This document shows, in pieces, positions 25,472-33,968 of a stretch of 64,000 nucleotides of DNA. This DNA comes from Nocardia sp. NBC_00416 (lineage in GTDB: Bacteria > Actinomycetota > Actinomycetes > Mycobacteriales > Mycobacteriaceae): the NCBI RefSeq assembly GCF_036032445.1, contig NZ_CP107932.1:6078501-6142500 (forward strand), written 5' to 3'. A program made the translations under genes and the position numbers. The notes beneath the pieces are model-generated. The model was not told the DNA's origin. It worked only from the letters and a program-made list of their open reading frames with translations, and ran no database searches. The stretch's first letter is position 1. The number at the start of each line of letters is the position of its first letter.

Positions 25472-25885
25472 ATGCCTCCGAAGTCACGGGCCTCCGGCCC
25501 GAAGAAGAGCCAGAAGTCGCGCCGCAGGGAAAAGAAGAACGTCCCGCACGGTCACGCGCATATCAAGAGCACGTTCAACAACACGATCGTGTCCATCACC
25601 GACCCGGCCGGCAACGTCATCTCCTGGGCGTCCTCCGGTCACGTCGGGTTCAAGGGTTCGCGCAAGTCGACCCCGTTCGCCGCGCAGCTGGCCGCCGAGA
25701 ACGCGGCCCGCAAGGCGCAGGAGAACGGTGTGAAGAAGGTCGACGTATTCGTCAAGGGCCCGGGTTCGGGCCGCGAGACCGCGATCCGTTCGCTCCAGGC
25801 CGCCGGCCTGGAGGTCGGCACGATCTCCGATGTCACTCCGCAGCCGCACAACGGCTGCCGTCCGCCCAAGCGGCGTCGCGTCTAA
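25472..25885 (+). CDS. rpsK: 30S ribosomal protein S11
   Basis: The 137-residue product has the S11 core HGHAHIKSTFNNTIVSITD, the VKGPGSGRETAIR segment and the C-terminal DVTPQPHNGCRPPKRRRV signature. S11 forms part of the platform and E site of the 30S subunit. It is 10 bp downstream of rpsM in one transcription unit. Confidence 0.97.
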   Translation: MPPKSRASGPKKSQKSRRREKKNVPHGHAHIKSTFNNTIVSITDPAGNVISWASSGHVGFKGSRKSTPFAAQLAAENAARKAQENGVKKVDVFVKGPGSGRETAIRSLQAAGLEVGTISDVTPQPHNGCRPPKRRRV

Positions 25886-25907
25886 GCGGGAAGGAAGGTA
25901 GAGCACA

Positions 25908-26513
25908 ATGGCCCGTTACACCGGACCCATCACCCGCAAATCGCGTCGCCTGCGCGTCGACCTGGTAGGCGGTGACCAGGCTTTCGAGCGTCGCCCCTAC
26001 CCGCCCGGCCAGCACGGCCGCGCGCGCATCAAGGAGAGCGAGTACCTGCTCCAGCTGCAGGAGAAGCAGAAGGCCCGCTTCTCCTACGGCGTCATGGAGC
26101 GGCAGTTCCGCCGGTACTACGAGGAAGCCAACCGCCTCAAGGGCAAGACGGGTGACAACCTGCTGCGCCTGCTCGAGACCCGGCTGGACAACGTCGTGTA
26201 CCGCGCCGGTCTGGCCCGTACCCGCCGGCAGGCCCGCCAGCTGGTCAGCCACGGCCACTTCCTGGTGAACAACAAGAAGGTCAACGTGCCTTCGTTCCAG
26301 GTGACCCAGTACGACATCATCGATGTCAAGGAGAAGTCGCTGGCGACCCTGCCGTTCCAGGTCGCGCGGGAGACCGTGGGCGACCGCCCGGTCCCCGGCT
26401 GGCTGCAGGTTCTTCCGGGCCGGCTGCGCATCCTGGTGCACTCCGTGCCGGAGCGCGCTCAGATCGATGTACCGCTGCAGGAACAGCTGATCGTCGAGTA
26501 CTACTCGAAGTAA
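25908..26513 (+). CDS. rpsD: 30S ribosomal protein S4
   Basis: The 201-residue product begins MARYTGPITRKSRRLRVDLV and contains the S4 RNA-binding domain (RLDNVVYRAGLARTRRQARQLVSHGHFLVNNKKV). It lacks the N-terminal Cys zinc site, as in the C-minus form common in actinobacteria. S4 nucleates 30S assembly. AAGGAAGG precedes ATG 25908. Confidence 0.97.
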   Translation: MARYTGPITRKSRRLRVDLVGGDQAFERRPYPPGQHGRARIKESEYLLQLQEKQKARFSYGVMERQFRRYYEEANRLKGKTGDNLLRLLETRLDNVVYRAGLARTRRQARQLVSHGHFLVNNKKVNVPSFQVTQYDIIDVKEKSLATLPFQVARETVGDRPVPGWLQVLPGRLRILVHSVPERAQIDVPLQEQLIVEYYSK

Positions 26514-26633
26514 TTTCGAGTTCTACTCGGCGTGAAGTTGCGCCGCTGGTGCGGGCCGCCGATCCGCGACGGCCCGCACAACCCCTAGACGAGGCGTCAA
26601 ATAGCGGGCGCCCAAAACAGGAGGATTGATCCT

Positions 26634-27692
26634 ATGCTGATTTCCCAGCGTCCGACCCTCACCGAAGAGGTCGTCGCCGACAACCGGTCGAAGTTCACCA
26701 TCGAACCGCTCGAGCCGGGTTTCGGGTACACCCTCGGTAACTCGCTGCGGCGCACCCTGCTGTCCTCGATCCCGGGGGCCGCGGTGACCAGCATCCGCAT
26801 CGACGGCGTTCTGCACGAGTTCACCACCGTGCCCGGGGTGAAGGAGGATGTCACCGACATCATCCTGAACCTCAAGGGCCTGGTCGTGTCCTCGGAGGAG
26901 GACGAGCCGGTCACCATGTACCTGCGCAAGCAGGGCCCGGGGGCCGTCACCGCCGATGACATCGTGCCGCCGTCGGGCGTGGTCGTGCACAACCCGGATA
27001 TGCATATCGCCACCCTGAACGACAAGGGCAAGCTCGAGATCGAGCTCGTCGTCGAACGCGGTCGCGGTTATGTCCCGGCGGTGCAGAACAAGGCGACCGG
27101 TGCGGAAATCGGCCGGATCCCGGTGGATTCGATCTACTCGCCGGTGCTCAAGGTGACCTACAAGGTCGAGGCCACCCGTGTCGAACAGCGCACCGACTTC
27201 GACCGGCTCATCCTGGACGTGGAGACCAAGAACTCCATCAGTGCGCGGGACGCGCTCGCTTCGGCGGGCAAGACCCTGGTCGAGCTGTTCGGCCTGGCCC
27301 GTGAGCTGAACGTCGAGGCCGAAGGCATCGAGATCGGCCCCTCCCCGGCCGAGGCGGATCACATCGCCTCCTTCGGGCTGCCGATCGAGGACCTGGACCT
27401 GACGGTCCGCTCCTACAACTGCCTGAAGCGCGAGGGTGTGCACACCGTCGGCGAGCTGGTGGCGCGTACCGAATCGGATCTGCTGGATATCCGCAACTTC
27501 GGCCAGAAGTCCATCGACGAGGTCAAGGTCAAGCTGCACGCGCTCGGCCTCTCGCTCAAGGACAGCCCCGCCTCGTTCGATCCGTCGAGCGTGGTCGGCT
27601 ACGACGCGAGCACCGGAACCTGGTCCGACAGCGGCACTTTCAGCGATAACGACGGCGGCGAGCAGGACTACGCCGAAACCGAACAGCTCTAG
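26634..27692 (+). CDS. rpoA: RNA polymerase subunit alpha
   Basis: The 352-residue product has the N-terminal dimerisation domain (FTIEPLEPGFGYTLGNSLRR, residues about 18-37) and the C-terminal domain that contacts UP elements and activators (LDLTVRSYNCLKREGVHTVG to NFGQKSIDEV), then an acidic tail ending GGEQDYAETEQL. AGGAGG lies upstream at 26619-26624. It follows rpsD and precedes rplQ, the conserved alpha-operon order. Confidence 0.98.
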   Translation: MLISQRPTLTEEVVADNRSKFTIEPLEPGFGYTLGNSLRRTLLSSIPGAAVTSIRIDGVLHEFTTVPGVKEDVTDIILNLKGLVVSSEEDEPVTMYLRKQGPGAVTADDIVPPSGVVVHNPDMHIATLNDKGKLEIELVVERGRGYVPAVQNKATGAEIGRIPVDSIYSPVLKVTYKVEATRVEQRTDFDRLILDVETKNSISARDALASAGKTLVELFGLARELNVEAEGIEIGPSPAEADHIASFGLPIEDLDLTVRSYNCLKREGVHTVGELVARTESDLLDIRNFGQKSIDEVKVKLHALGLSLKDSPASFDPSSVVGYDASTGTWSDSGTFSDNDGGEQDYAETEQL

Positions 27693-27742
27693 GCCCGGCG
27701 GGGTAGGCGCCCCGGAACGGCCTTAATCAAGGAGAACCCACA

Positions 27743-28279
27743 ATGCCCAAGCCCAAGAAGGGTGCTCGCTTCGGCGGGTCGGCGTCGCACCAGAAGGCGA
27801 TCTTCGCCAATCTGGCCACGGCGCTCTTCGAGCACGGTCGGATCACGACCACCGAGGCCAAGGCCAAGGCGCTGCGCCCCTACGCCGAGAAACTGGTCAC
27901 CAAGGCCAAGGCCGGTACGCTGGCCGACCGCCGCGAGGTACTCAAGGTGATCCGGAACAAGGACGTCGTCCACGATCTCTTCGCCGAGATCGGTCCGTCG
28001 TTCGAGGGCCGCAGCGGCGGCTACACCCGGATCGTCAAGACCCTGCCCCGCAAGGGTGACAACGCGCCCATGGCGATCATCGAGCTGGTCCGGGAACAGA
28101 CCGTGACCAGCGAGGCCGATCGCGCTCGCCGGGTGGCCGCGTCGCAGAAGGTCGAGGAGCAGGCCCCCGAGGCCGAGACCGAGACCGCCGCCGAGGCCGA
28201 GACCGAGACCGCCGCCGAGACGGCGGAGGCTCCGGCCGAGGAAGCCGCGGCCGAAGAGAAGGCCGACGACAAGGCGTAA
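27743..28279 (+). CDS. rplQ: 50S ribosomal protein L17 with acidic C-terminal extension
   Basis: The first 120 or so residues are standard L17 (MPKPKKGARFGGSASHQKAI to GDNAPMAIIELV). The 178-residue total exceeds the bacterial norm because of a Glu/Ala/Thr-rich tail. Part of the tail is encoded by two perfect 24-bp units at 28169-28216. Such tails occur in other actinobacteria and are probably disordered. L17 lies near the peptide exit tunnel. Confidence 0.96.
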   Translation: MPKPKKGARFGGSASHQKAIFANLATALFEHGRITTTEAKAKALRPYAEKLVTKAKAGTLADRREVLKVIRNKDVVHDLFAEIGPSFEGRSGGYTRIVKTLPRKGDNAPMAIIELVREQTVTSEADRARRVAASQKVEEQAPEAETETAAEAETETAAETAEAPAEEAAAEEKADDKA

Positions 28280-28287
28280 TCCGCCTG

Positions 28288-28354
28288 CCGTGGACCCGGT
28301 CACCGTGTCCACGGTTCGTCGACGAGCCCGCCGCCCTCCGGGGCGTGCGGGCTC
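28288..28354 (+). terminator. Two hairpins between rplQ and truA
   Basis: The first has 8-bp arms CCGTGGAC (28288-28295) and GTCCACGG (28307-28314). The second has arms GAGCCCGC (28324-28331) and GCGGGCTC (28347-28354). No strong T-run follows, so they may attenuate rather than stop transcription into truA, which starts 25 bp later. Confidence 0.5.
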
Positions 28355-28378
28355 GCCCCATTTCCGGAGGAGTATCTG

Positions 28379-29284
28379 GTGAGCGAACATGAACGCGGCG
28401 CGACCGCCGGGACGGCCGATTCGGCCGGGTCTGCCGCCGAATCGGGGATGCGTCCGGAGCCGGACCCGCCGACGTCACGGTTGCGGCTGGATATCTCCTA
28501 TGACGGCACCGAGTTCCAGGGATGGGCCCGGCAGCCGGGATTCCGCACCGTCCAGGGGGTGCTGGAAGAGTCGCTGGGGAAGGTGCTGCGGGAAACGGTG
28601 CAGTTGACGGTCGCGGGGCGCACCGATGCCGGCGTGCACGCCGAGGGGCAGGTCGCCCATTTCGATACCGCGGCGGAGGTGGACGCGGACAAACTGGTCC
28701 ATCGAATGGCGAAATTCCTGCCCAAGGATGTGCGGATCACTGGAATCCGAACGGCTCCCGGGGAATTCGACGCGCGTTTCTCGGCGGTACGCCGCCATTA
28801 CGTCTACCGCCTCACGACGGCTCCCTACGGCGCGGATCCGCTGTCCGCCAGCAGCGTGGTGGGCTGCCGCCCGGTCGATCTCGAAGCGATGCGGGTGGCG
28901 TCGCACGCCCTGCTGGGTCTGCACGATTTCGCGGCCTTCTGCCGCCGCCGGGAGGGCGCGACCACAATTCGCGAACTCCAGCGCTACGACTGGGTGCGCG
29001 AGGGCGATCGTCTCGACGCGTATGTGAGCGCGGACGCGTTCTGCTGGTCGATGGTGCGCAGCCTGGTGGGCGCCGTACTCGCGGTGGGGGAGGGGCGGCG
29101 GACGCCGGAGTGGGTCGCGGGGCTGCTCGGGGAGCGAACCCGATCGAGTTCGGTCACGGTGGCGCCGGCACACGGGCTCAGCCTCGTCGCGGTCGACTAT
29201 CCGGCCGAATCGGAGCTCGCTGCGCGCAACGCGCAGACCCGGGAAGTGCGGTCCGTCCCCGCCGGTGACTGCTGTGGGGGATAG
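28379..29284 (+). CDS. truA: tRNA pseudouridine synthase A
   Basis: Makes pseudouridine at positions 38-40 of tRNA anticodon arms. The 301-residue product has catalytic D83 in GRTDAGVHA, the N-terminal DISYDGTEFQGWARQP motif, and DFAAFCRRR further on. GTG 28379 is preceded by GGAGGA. The first 33 residues are a low-complexity extension. Mycobacteria have truA in the same place, between rplQ and the ESX-4 region. Confidence 0.95.
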   Translation: MSEHERGATAGTADSAGSAAESGMRPEPDPPTSRLRLDISYDGTEFQGWARQPGFRTVQGVLEESLGKVLRETVQLTVAGRTDAGVHAEGQVAHFDTAAEVDADKLVHRMAKFLPKDVRITGIRTAPGEFDARFSAVRRHYVYRLTTAPYGADPLSASSVVGCRPVDLEAMRVASHALLGLHDFAAFCRRREGATTIRELQRYDWVREGDRLDAYVSADAFCWSMVRSLVGAVLAVGEGRRTPEWVAGLLGERTRSSSVTVAPAHGLSLVAVDYPAESELAARNAQTREVRSVPAGDCCGG

Positions 29285-29386
29285 CGGAATACAGGTCGGG
29301 GGCGCGGCGGCTGCCCGGTTCGGCGCCCGGCCGGGGATATGGTCGGTGCCGGAACAATATCCCCCGACGACAAGGTTGCGGTAGTC

Positions 29387-30214
29387 ATGACGATCGAACT
29401 CGGAAAGTACGGCGTATGGCGCTACTACAAGTTGTTCACTCCTGACGCGGCCGCGGAACTCGAGCGGCTCGGCTACGGCGCGCTCTGGCTCGGCGGGTCC
29501 CCCGAGTCCGAACTCCCGGTCGTGGAGGATCTGCTGGCCGCCACCGAAACGCTGAAGGTGGGGACCAGTATCGTCAATATCTGGACCGCGCCCGCCGCGG
29601 AGGTCGCGGAATCCTTCCACCGGATCGAGCGGCGCTTCCCGGGGCGTTTCGTGCTCGGTATCGGCGCCGGCCATCCCGAATCCAACGCCCCCTACCGTTC
29701 TCCGTACGAGGCGCTCGTCGAATACCTCGACGAGCTGGACGAGGCGAAGGTCCCGGTATCGGGCCGGATGCTCGCCGCGCTGGGGCCGAAGGTGCTGAAA
29801 CTGGCCGCGGACCGCACCGCGGGCGCGCTGCCCTACCTCACCACACCGGAACACACCGCGCAGGCGCGCGAGATCGTCGGTGACGCACTGCTGGTCCCCG
29901 AGCAGAAGCTGGTCGTGGACACCGATCCGGAAAGCGCCCGCGCCACCGGTCGCGGCGTGGTGGAGATGTACCTCGGCCTGCGCAACTACACCACCAACCT
30001 GCGGCGTCTCGGCTACACCGACGAGGATCTCGCGAAACCGGGCAGCGACCGCCTGCTGGACGCGCTGGCCGTCCACGGGAGCGCCGAGCAGGTCGCCACA
30101 CAGGCCCGCGCTCATATCGAAGCGGGCGCCGACCATCTCGCCCTCCAGGCGCTGGGCGATGACTATCTCGCCGCACTGCGTGCGCTGGCGCCGCTGCTCA
30201 TCGCGCGGTCCTGA
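29387..30214 (+). CDS. F420-dependent LLM-class oxidoreductase
   Basis: The 275-residue product is a luciferase-like TIM-barrel protein. Visible features are GKYGVWRYYKLF at the N terminus, YGALWLGGSPES, the VGTSIVNIW strand, and FVLGIGAGHPESNAPYRSP. This resembles the TIGR03620-type F420 subfamily. It presumably uses reduced F420 for hydride transfer; the substrate is unknown. ATG 29387 is chosen because homologues begin near this point. It stands alone between truA and csoR. Confidence 0.85.
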   Translation: MTIELGKYGVWRYYKLFTPDAAAELERLGYGALWLGGSPESELPVVEDLLAATETLKVGTSIVNIWTAPAAEVAESFHRIERRFPGRFVLGIGAGHPESNAPYRSPYEALVEYLDELDEAKVPVSGRMLAALGPKVLKLAADRTAGALPYLTTPEHTAQAREIVGDALLVPEQKLVVDTDPESARATGRGVVEMYLGLRNYTTNLRRLGYTDEDLAKPGSDRLLDALAVHGSAEQVATQARAHIEAGADHLALQALGDDYLAALRALAPLLIARS

Positions 30215-30262
30215 ATTCCGGCCCTTGGTCTAGGGCCGGTCGGGAAGGCGGCCGGGCCGAGG

Positions 30263-30616
30263 TCAGGAGCGGACGAGGCGCGCGATCGCGTCCGTCGCTT
30301 CCTTGATCTTGGCCTCGGCCTCCGGGCCGCCGGCGGCCGCCGCGTCGACCACACAGTGGCTCAGATGATCCTCGAGCAGTCCCATGGCGACCGCCTGCAA
30401 CGCCTTGGTCATGGCGGCGACCTGGGTGAGGATATCGATGCAGTACTTCTCCTCTTCGACCATCCGCTGCAGGCCGCGCGATTGGCCCTCGATCCGGCGC
30501 AGGCGTTTGAGGTAGTCGTCCTTCGCGGTGATGTAGCCGTGGCTTGCGTGATCGTGGCCCGTCTCGCCGGCCGCTGGCGTGCCGCCGGGTTGCGCCGGGG
30601 TGGGGTTGGAAGTCAC
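30263..30616 (-). CDS. csoR: CsoR-family metal-sensing repressor
   Basis: The 117-residue product is a DUF156 four-helix repressor. C59, H84 and C88 keep the spacing (25 and 4) of the Cu(I) ligands of CsoR, so copper sensing is likely. A His-rich segment (HDHASHGY) precedes the core. GTG 30616 is the best start; the frame extends upstream across the operator. No copper transporter is adjacent. It is divergent from the phosphorylase gene, with a CsoR-type box between them. Confidence 0.85.
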   Translation of the reverse strand: MTSNPTPAQPGGTPAAGETGHDHASHGYITAKDDYLKRLRRIEGQSRGLQRMVEEEKYCIDILTQVAAMTKALQAVAMGLLEDHLSHCVVDAAAAGGPEAEAKIKEATDAIARLVRS

Positions 30617-30653
30617 CGCTTGTCTCCTCTGCACCGGTCGAGAGGACCGTTCA

Positions 30654-30668
30654 TACCCCCCGAGGGTA
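30654..30668. promoter_or_regulatory. CsoR-type operator
   Basis: The inverted repeat TACCC-N5-GGGTA, embedded in a C-run/G-run, resembles known CsoR boxes. It lies 38 bp upstream of the csoR start and 76 bp upstream of the phosphorylase start, consistent with autoregulation. Confidence 0.65.
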
Positions 30669-30743
30669 CATGGGACGGCGCCGCTTGTCAGGTACGACCC
30701 CTCGCCTGTGCGATCACGGGCCGGACGCGGAAGAATCGGCCCC

Positions 30744-31553
30744 ATGACTTCCCAGGAGCGGCCCGCGCTGGCTGTTATCGGCGGTAGTGGATTCTACGAC
30801 TTCTTCGACGGCGCGACGGACTCGGTCACGGTACGCACCCCGTACGGCGACCCGAGCGCGCCGATCGCCGTCGGAACCGTCGAGGGCCGCCCGGTCGCCT
30901 TTCTGCCGCGACACGGGACACGCCACGAATACTCCCCGCATACCGTGCCCTACCAGGCGAATATGTGGGCCCTGCGCTCGCTCGGCGTCCGCCGGATCTT
31001 CGCGCCGTGCGCCGTCGGCAGTCTCCGCCCGGACTGGGGGCCGGGCACCGTGGTCATCCCCGACCAACTCGTCGACCGGACCTCCGGCCGCGCCCAGACC
31101 TACTTCGACAGCAACGGCATCCACGTCTCCTTCGCCGACCCCTACTGCACCGACCTGCGCGCCGTCGCGATCAAATCCGCGGACAGCGCCGTCCACGTTC
31201 ATCCACACGGCACCATGGCCGTGATCCAGGGGCCGCGCTTCTCCACCCGGGCCGAGAGCCGGTGGTTCGCCGCCCAGGGCTGGGAGCTGGTCAATATGAC
31301 CGGCTACCCGGAAGCGGTACTCGCCCGCGAACTGGAGATGTGTTACGCCGCGATCGCCCTGGTCACCGACCTGGATGCCGGCGTCACCGAAGGCGAAGGC
31401 GTGCGCGCCGCGGAGGTGTTCGCCGAGTTCGAACGCAATATCGGGCCCTTCAAGGAACTCGTCCACAATGCGGTCGCCGCGATCCCCGATGCCGAGACCT
31501 GCGCCCACTGCCGAGTCCACGCCGGGGTCGCCCTGCCCTTCGACCTGCCGTGA
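30744..31553 (+). CDS. S-methyl-5'-thioadenosine phosphorylase (PNP family)
   Basis: The 269-residue product has LAVIGGSGFYDF at the N terminus, LPRHGTRHEYSPH for phosphate and ribose contacts, and IQGPRFSTRAES followed by NMTGYPEAVLARELEMCYA, which matches the MTAP/MTIP group. It would cleave methylthioadenosine (or a related nucleoside) to adenine and a ribose-1-phosphate derivative in methionine salvage. The purine-site residues cannot be fully judged by eye. A strong hairpin follows its stop. Confidence 0.85.
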   Translation: MTSQERPALAVIGGSGFYDFFDGATDSVTVRTPYGDPSAPIAVGTVEGRPVAFLPRHGTRHEYSPHTVPYQANMWALRSLGVRRIFAPCAVGSLRPDWGPGTVVIPDQLVDRTSGRAQTYFDSNGIHVSFADPYCTDLRAVAIKSADSAVHVHPHGTMAVIQGPRFSTRAESRWFAAQGWELVNMTGYPEAVLARELEMCYAAIALVTDLDAGVTEGEGVRAAEVFAEFERNIGPFKELVHNAVAAIPDAETCAHCRVHAGVALPFDLP

Positions 31554-31558
31554 CGCCG

Positions 31559-31579
31559 GCCCGCGGCCCGGCCGCGGGC
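31559..31579 (+). terminator. Hairpin after the phosphorylase gene
   Basis: A perfect 9-bp stem (GCCCGCGGC / GCCGCGGGC) with a 3-nt loop starts six bases after the stop at 31553. It lies 13 bases before the GTG of the next gene, so it may also affect that gene's translation. Confidence 0.55.
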
Positions 31580-31591
31580 TAGTCTCGTGCG

Positions 31592-32152
31592 GTGGATACG
31601 CCGCTCCGACTCGAGGTGATCGTCGCCAGCGTCCGGCCCGAACGGTTCGCACCCGTGGTCGCCGACTGGTTCGTACGCGCCGCCCGTGCTCGTCCCGAAT
31701 TCGACACCGGCGTGCTCGACCTGCTGGACAGTGCGCTCCCGCCGGACCTCACCGAAACACCGGAAACCGCCCGGTTCCGGGACCGGCTGGCCGCCGCGGA
31801 CGCTTTCGCCGTGGTGACCTCGGAATACAACCACGGATATCCGGCGTCGCTGAAAACCGCGCTCGACAGCGCGAAACACGAATGGCGTGCCAAGCCCATC
31901 GGTTTCGTCTCCTACGGTGGGCTCGCCGGCGGGCTTCGGGCCGTGGAGCAATTGCGTCAGGTGGTGGCCGAGATCCACATGGTCTCGGTGCGCGAATCGG
32001 TGAGTTTCCACCGCGCGCGCAAACAATTCGACGCGAACGGGAACACCGGCGACGGCGCTGCCATCGATGCCGCCGAGCGCATGCTCACCCAGCTGGATTG
32101 GTGGGGACGGGCGCTGCGCACGGCACGCACAGCCGACCCCTACCCGGGCTGA
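31592..32152 (+). CDS. NADPH-dependent FMN reductase family protein
   Basis: The 186-residue flavodoxin-like product has the early phosphate-binding loop (VIVASVRPERFAP), the FMN-contacting VVTSEYNHGYPASLKTALD segment and GFVSYGGLAGGLRAVEQLR. These are typical of NAD(P)H-dependent FMN or quinone reductases. The start is a GTG at 31592. It is convergent with the second eccE. Confidence 0.88.
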   Translation: MDTPLRLEVIVASVRPERFAPVVADWFVRAARARPEFDTGVLDLLDSALPPDLTETPETARFRDRLAAADAFAVVTSEYNHGYPASLKTALDSAKHEWRAKPIGFVSYGGLAGGLRAVEQLRQVVAEIHMVSVRESVSFHRARKQFDANGNTGDGAAIDAAERMLTQLDWWGRALRTARTADPYPG

Positions 32153-32170
32153 GGTGCGGGGGAGCGACCG

Positions 32171-33859
32171 TCACCGCTGAGGCTGGCGAACCTGACCCTG
32201 CGCCGGCCCGGCCGGTGGCGCGGCCTGCTGCCGTGTCCGCGGTTCGCCGATGTAGGTGTGCTCCCGGGGAATCGAGACCAGATTGAGTGGGATCTGGGTG
32301 GTGGCCGTGCGCAGCACCACCCGGTTGCCGATCGCCCCCGGTTGCTGGATGGACAGGTCCGGTTTGGTGGCCGGCCAGCCCATCGGGTCCCCCGTGACAT
32401 AGATCGTGGTGATACCGGCGTGTGGCGCCGGTGCGAGCACCCCGTCCACCACCGTCGCGGTGAACATGGCGTCCGACTGGTGCATTTCCACGGCCAGCAT
32501 CAGCCGTTCCGGATTTCCGATCGTTTCGATCAGCTGGTACCAGGCCTGCGGCCGGTCGGTGCGCACCAGGATCCGTTCGCCCACCGCCAGCGCCCGGAAG
32601 ACCAGTTGCTGTGCGAGATACAGTTCGCCCGCGACGTACACCGCCGAGACCCCGGCGCCGACGAGTCGCAGGGCCACCCCGTTGCCTTCGTCGTCCGAGC
32701 CGATCAGCTGGCCGCATCCCGACGACGGCAGGGCCAGTGCGTCCAGCACCTCGATCGGGTATTCGGCGGTCGGCACCATATCCTCGACATCGGGCACGCC
32801 GATCGGCAGATGCGCGAGCAGCGCGTCGCGGTGCCGGCCGTGCATCGACACCATGCCCTTGGTTTTCGTCTTCTCCGGAAGTTCCCGCAGGGTCGACCGC
32901 CAGGCCGCGCCGACGTGCACGGTGTCGGCCGTGCTCCCGGGACGCAGCCGCACCGCGACCGTGGTCCCGCGGGATTCGGCCACCCACAGTTGCGAAAGGA
33001 TCTCCGAGCCCAGCTGTTTCGGGTCGATGGCGGCGCCGATGTTCACACTGTTGCCGAGTTCGGCGTGCCGCCAGCGATGGGTGAGTTCACGCGCGTCGGA
33101 TCCGTGGATCACCTGCCGCACGGCCGACCGGATCTCCGACGCGGTCAGCACGCGGGAACCGCAACCGGCGTCGTCGAGAGTCCGCACGATCCGCTGGGTC
33201 GCGATGGTCACCGAACGCGCGGCTCCCTCGTCGCCTCCACCACGGCGATTCGCGGCGCCGGGGCAGTCGACCATATCGAATCCGATCGCCAGCCAGACCG
33301 TGCGATGCGCCGTGGCCGGCAGTGGTCCCAGCAAGGATTCGTAGATGGCGCCGGCCGGAGTTCCGGAGCGGCTGCGATGGCCGTGACTGATGATGTCGAT
33401 ACCGCTGAGCAGAATATCGTGCTGGGCCAGGCAGACCGCCAGTTCGGCCATGGGCAGCAGGTGGGACGCGTGCACCGCGGCGCGGTCGATCCGGGTCAGC
33501 CCGCCGCGCGGCGGCAGCACCTCGACGACCGCGACGACGCGGCTCTCGTCCCAGTAGAGACCGAGCGATCGGTCGTCGGGTCCGCGGAAGTCGTTGCTGT
33601 CACCGATGCTGTACTCGCGACGCGCCCGGTAGTTCCACCAGGTGCCGACCCAATCCAGCAGTACCCGGCGGCCTATCGGGATCAGCGGGATCGCCCCGGC
33701 GACGAGCGCGACCCCCAGCGCGATCCACGCGTTCGTCCCGGCGATGAGCGCGACAGTGCCTGTGACGAGCGCGAATACCTGTGCGACGAGTAGATTACGC
33801 ATCGAGATACGCCCGAAAAGCAGGCTGCGCCTGCGCCCCACAGCAGCGGCAACGGCCAT
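32171..33859 (-). CDS. eccE: Type VII secretion protein EccE (ESX-4 locus)
   Basis: The 562-residue product has two N-terminal membrane segments (about residues 20-62) and shares GCGQLIGSDDEGNG and a (H)TYIGE C-terminal segment with the EccE of locus 1. EccE is absent from the ESX-4 cluster of M. tuberculosis but present in some other ESX-4 loci, such as that of M. abscessus. A TGGGGG site precedes ATG 33859. Divergent from eccB across a 109-bp gap. Confidence 0.9.
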   Translation of the reverse strand: MAVAAAVGRRRSLLFGRISMRNLLVAQVFALVTGTVALIAGTNAWIALGVALVAGAIPLIPIGRRVLLDWVGTWWNYRARREYSIGDSNDFRGPDDRSLGLYWDESRVVAVVEVLPPRGGLTRIDRAAVHASHLLPMAELAVCLAQHDILLSGIDIISHGHRSRSGTPAGAIYESLLGPLPATAHRTVWLAIGFDMVDCPGAANRRGGGDEGAARSVTIATQRIVRTLDDAGCGSRVLTASEIRSAVRQVIHGSDARELTHRWRHAELGNSVNIGAAIDPKQLGSEILSQLWVAESRGTTVAVRLRPGSTADTVHVGAAWRSTLRELPEKTKTKGMVSMHGRHRDALLAHLPIGVPDVEDMVPTAEYPIEVLDALALPSSGCGQLIGSDDEGNGVALRLVGAGVSAVYVAGELYLAQQLVFRALAVGERILVRTDRPQAWYQLIETIGNPERLMLAVEMHQSDAMFTATVVDGVLAPAPHAGITTIYVTGDPMGWPATKPDLSIQQPGAIGNRVVLRTATTQIPLNLVSIPREHTYIGEPRTRQQAAPPAGPAQGQVRQPQR

Positions 33860-33919
33860 CTGAGCCCCCAGGTACCCGGTGTCGGCCGATTATCGGCGGC
33901 CGAGCTGAACTACGTCCCC

Positions 33920-33937
33920 GGGAACTGTACTGTGTTC
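33920..33937. promoter_or_regulatory. Palindromic site in the eccE/eccB gap (ESX-4 locus)
   Basis: GGGAACTGTACTGTGTTC contains ACTGTACTGTGT, which matches the locus 1 site (8559-8570) at 10 of 12 positions, and an outer GAAC-N8-GTTC inverted repeat. It ends 31 bases before eccB. TACTGT within it could also be a -10 box. Confidence 0.55.
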
Positions 33938-33968
33938 GGCGAGCACCAGCACAGTTCGGGGGAAGACG

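Noticed and set aside
33920..33925. GGGAAC upstream of eccB as an ECF -35 element
   Set aside because: No CGTC-like -10 occurs 16-18 bases downstream, unlike the site before the WXG100 genes. I treat it as part of the palindrome instead.
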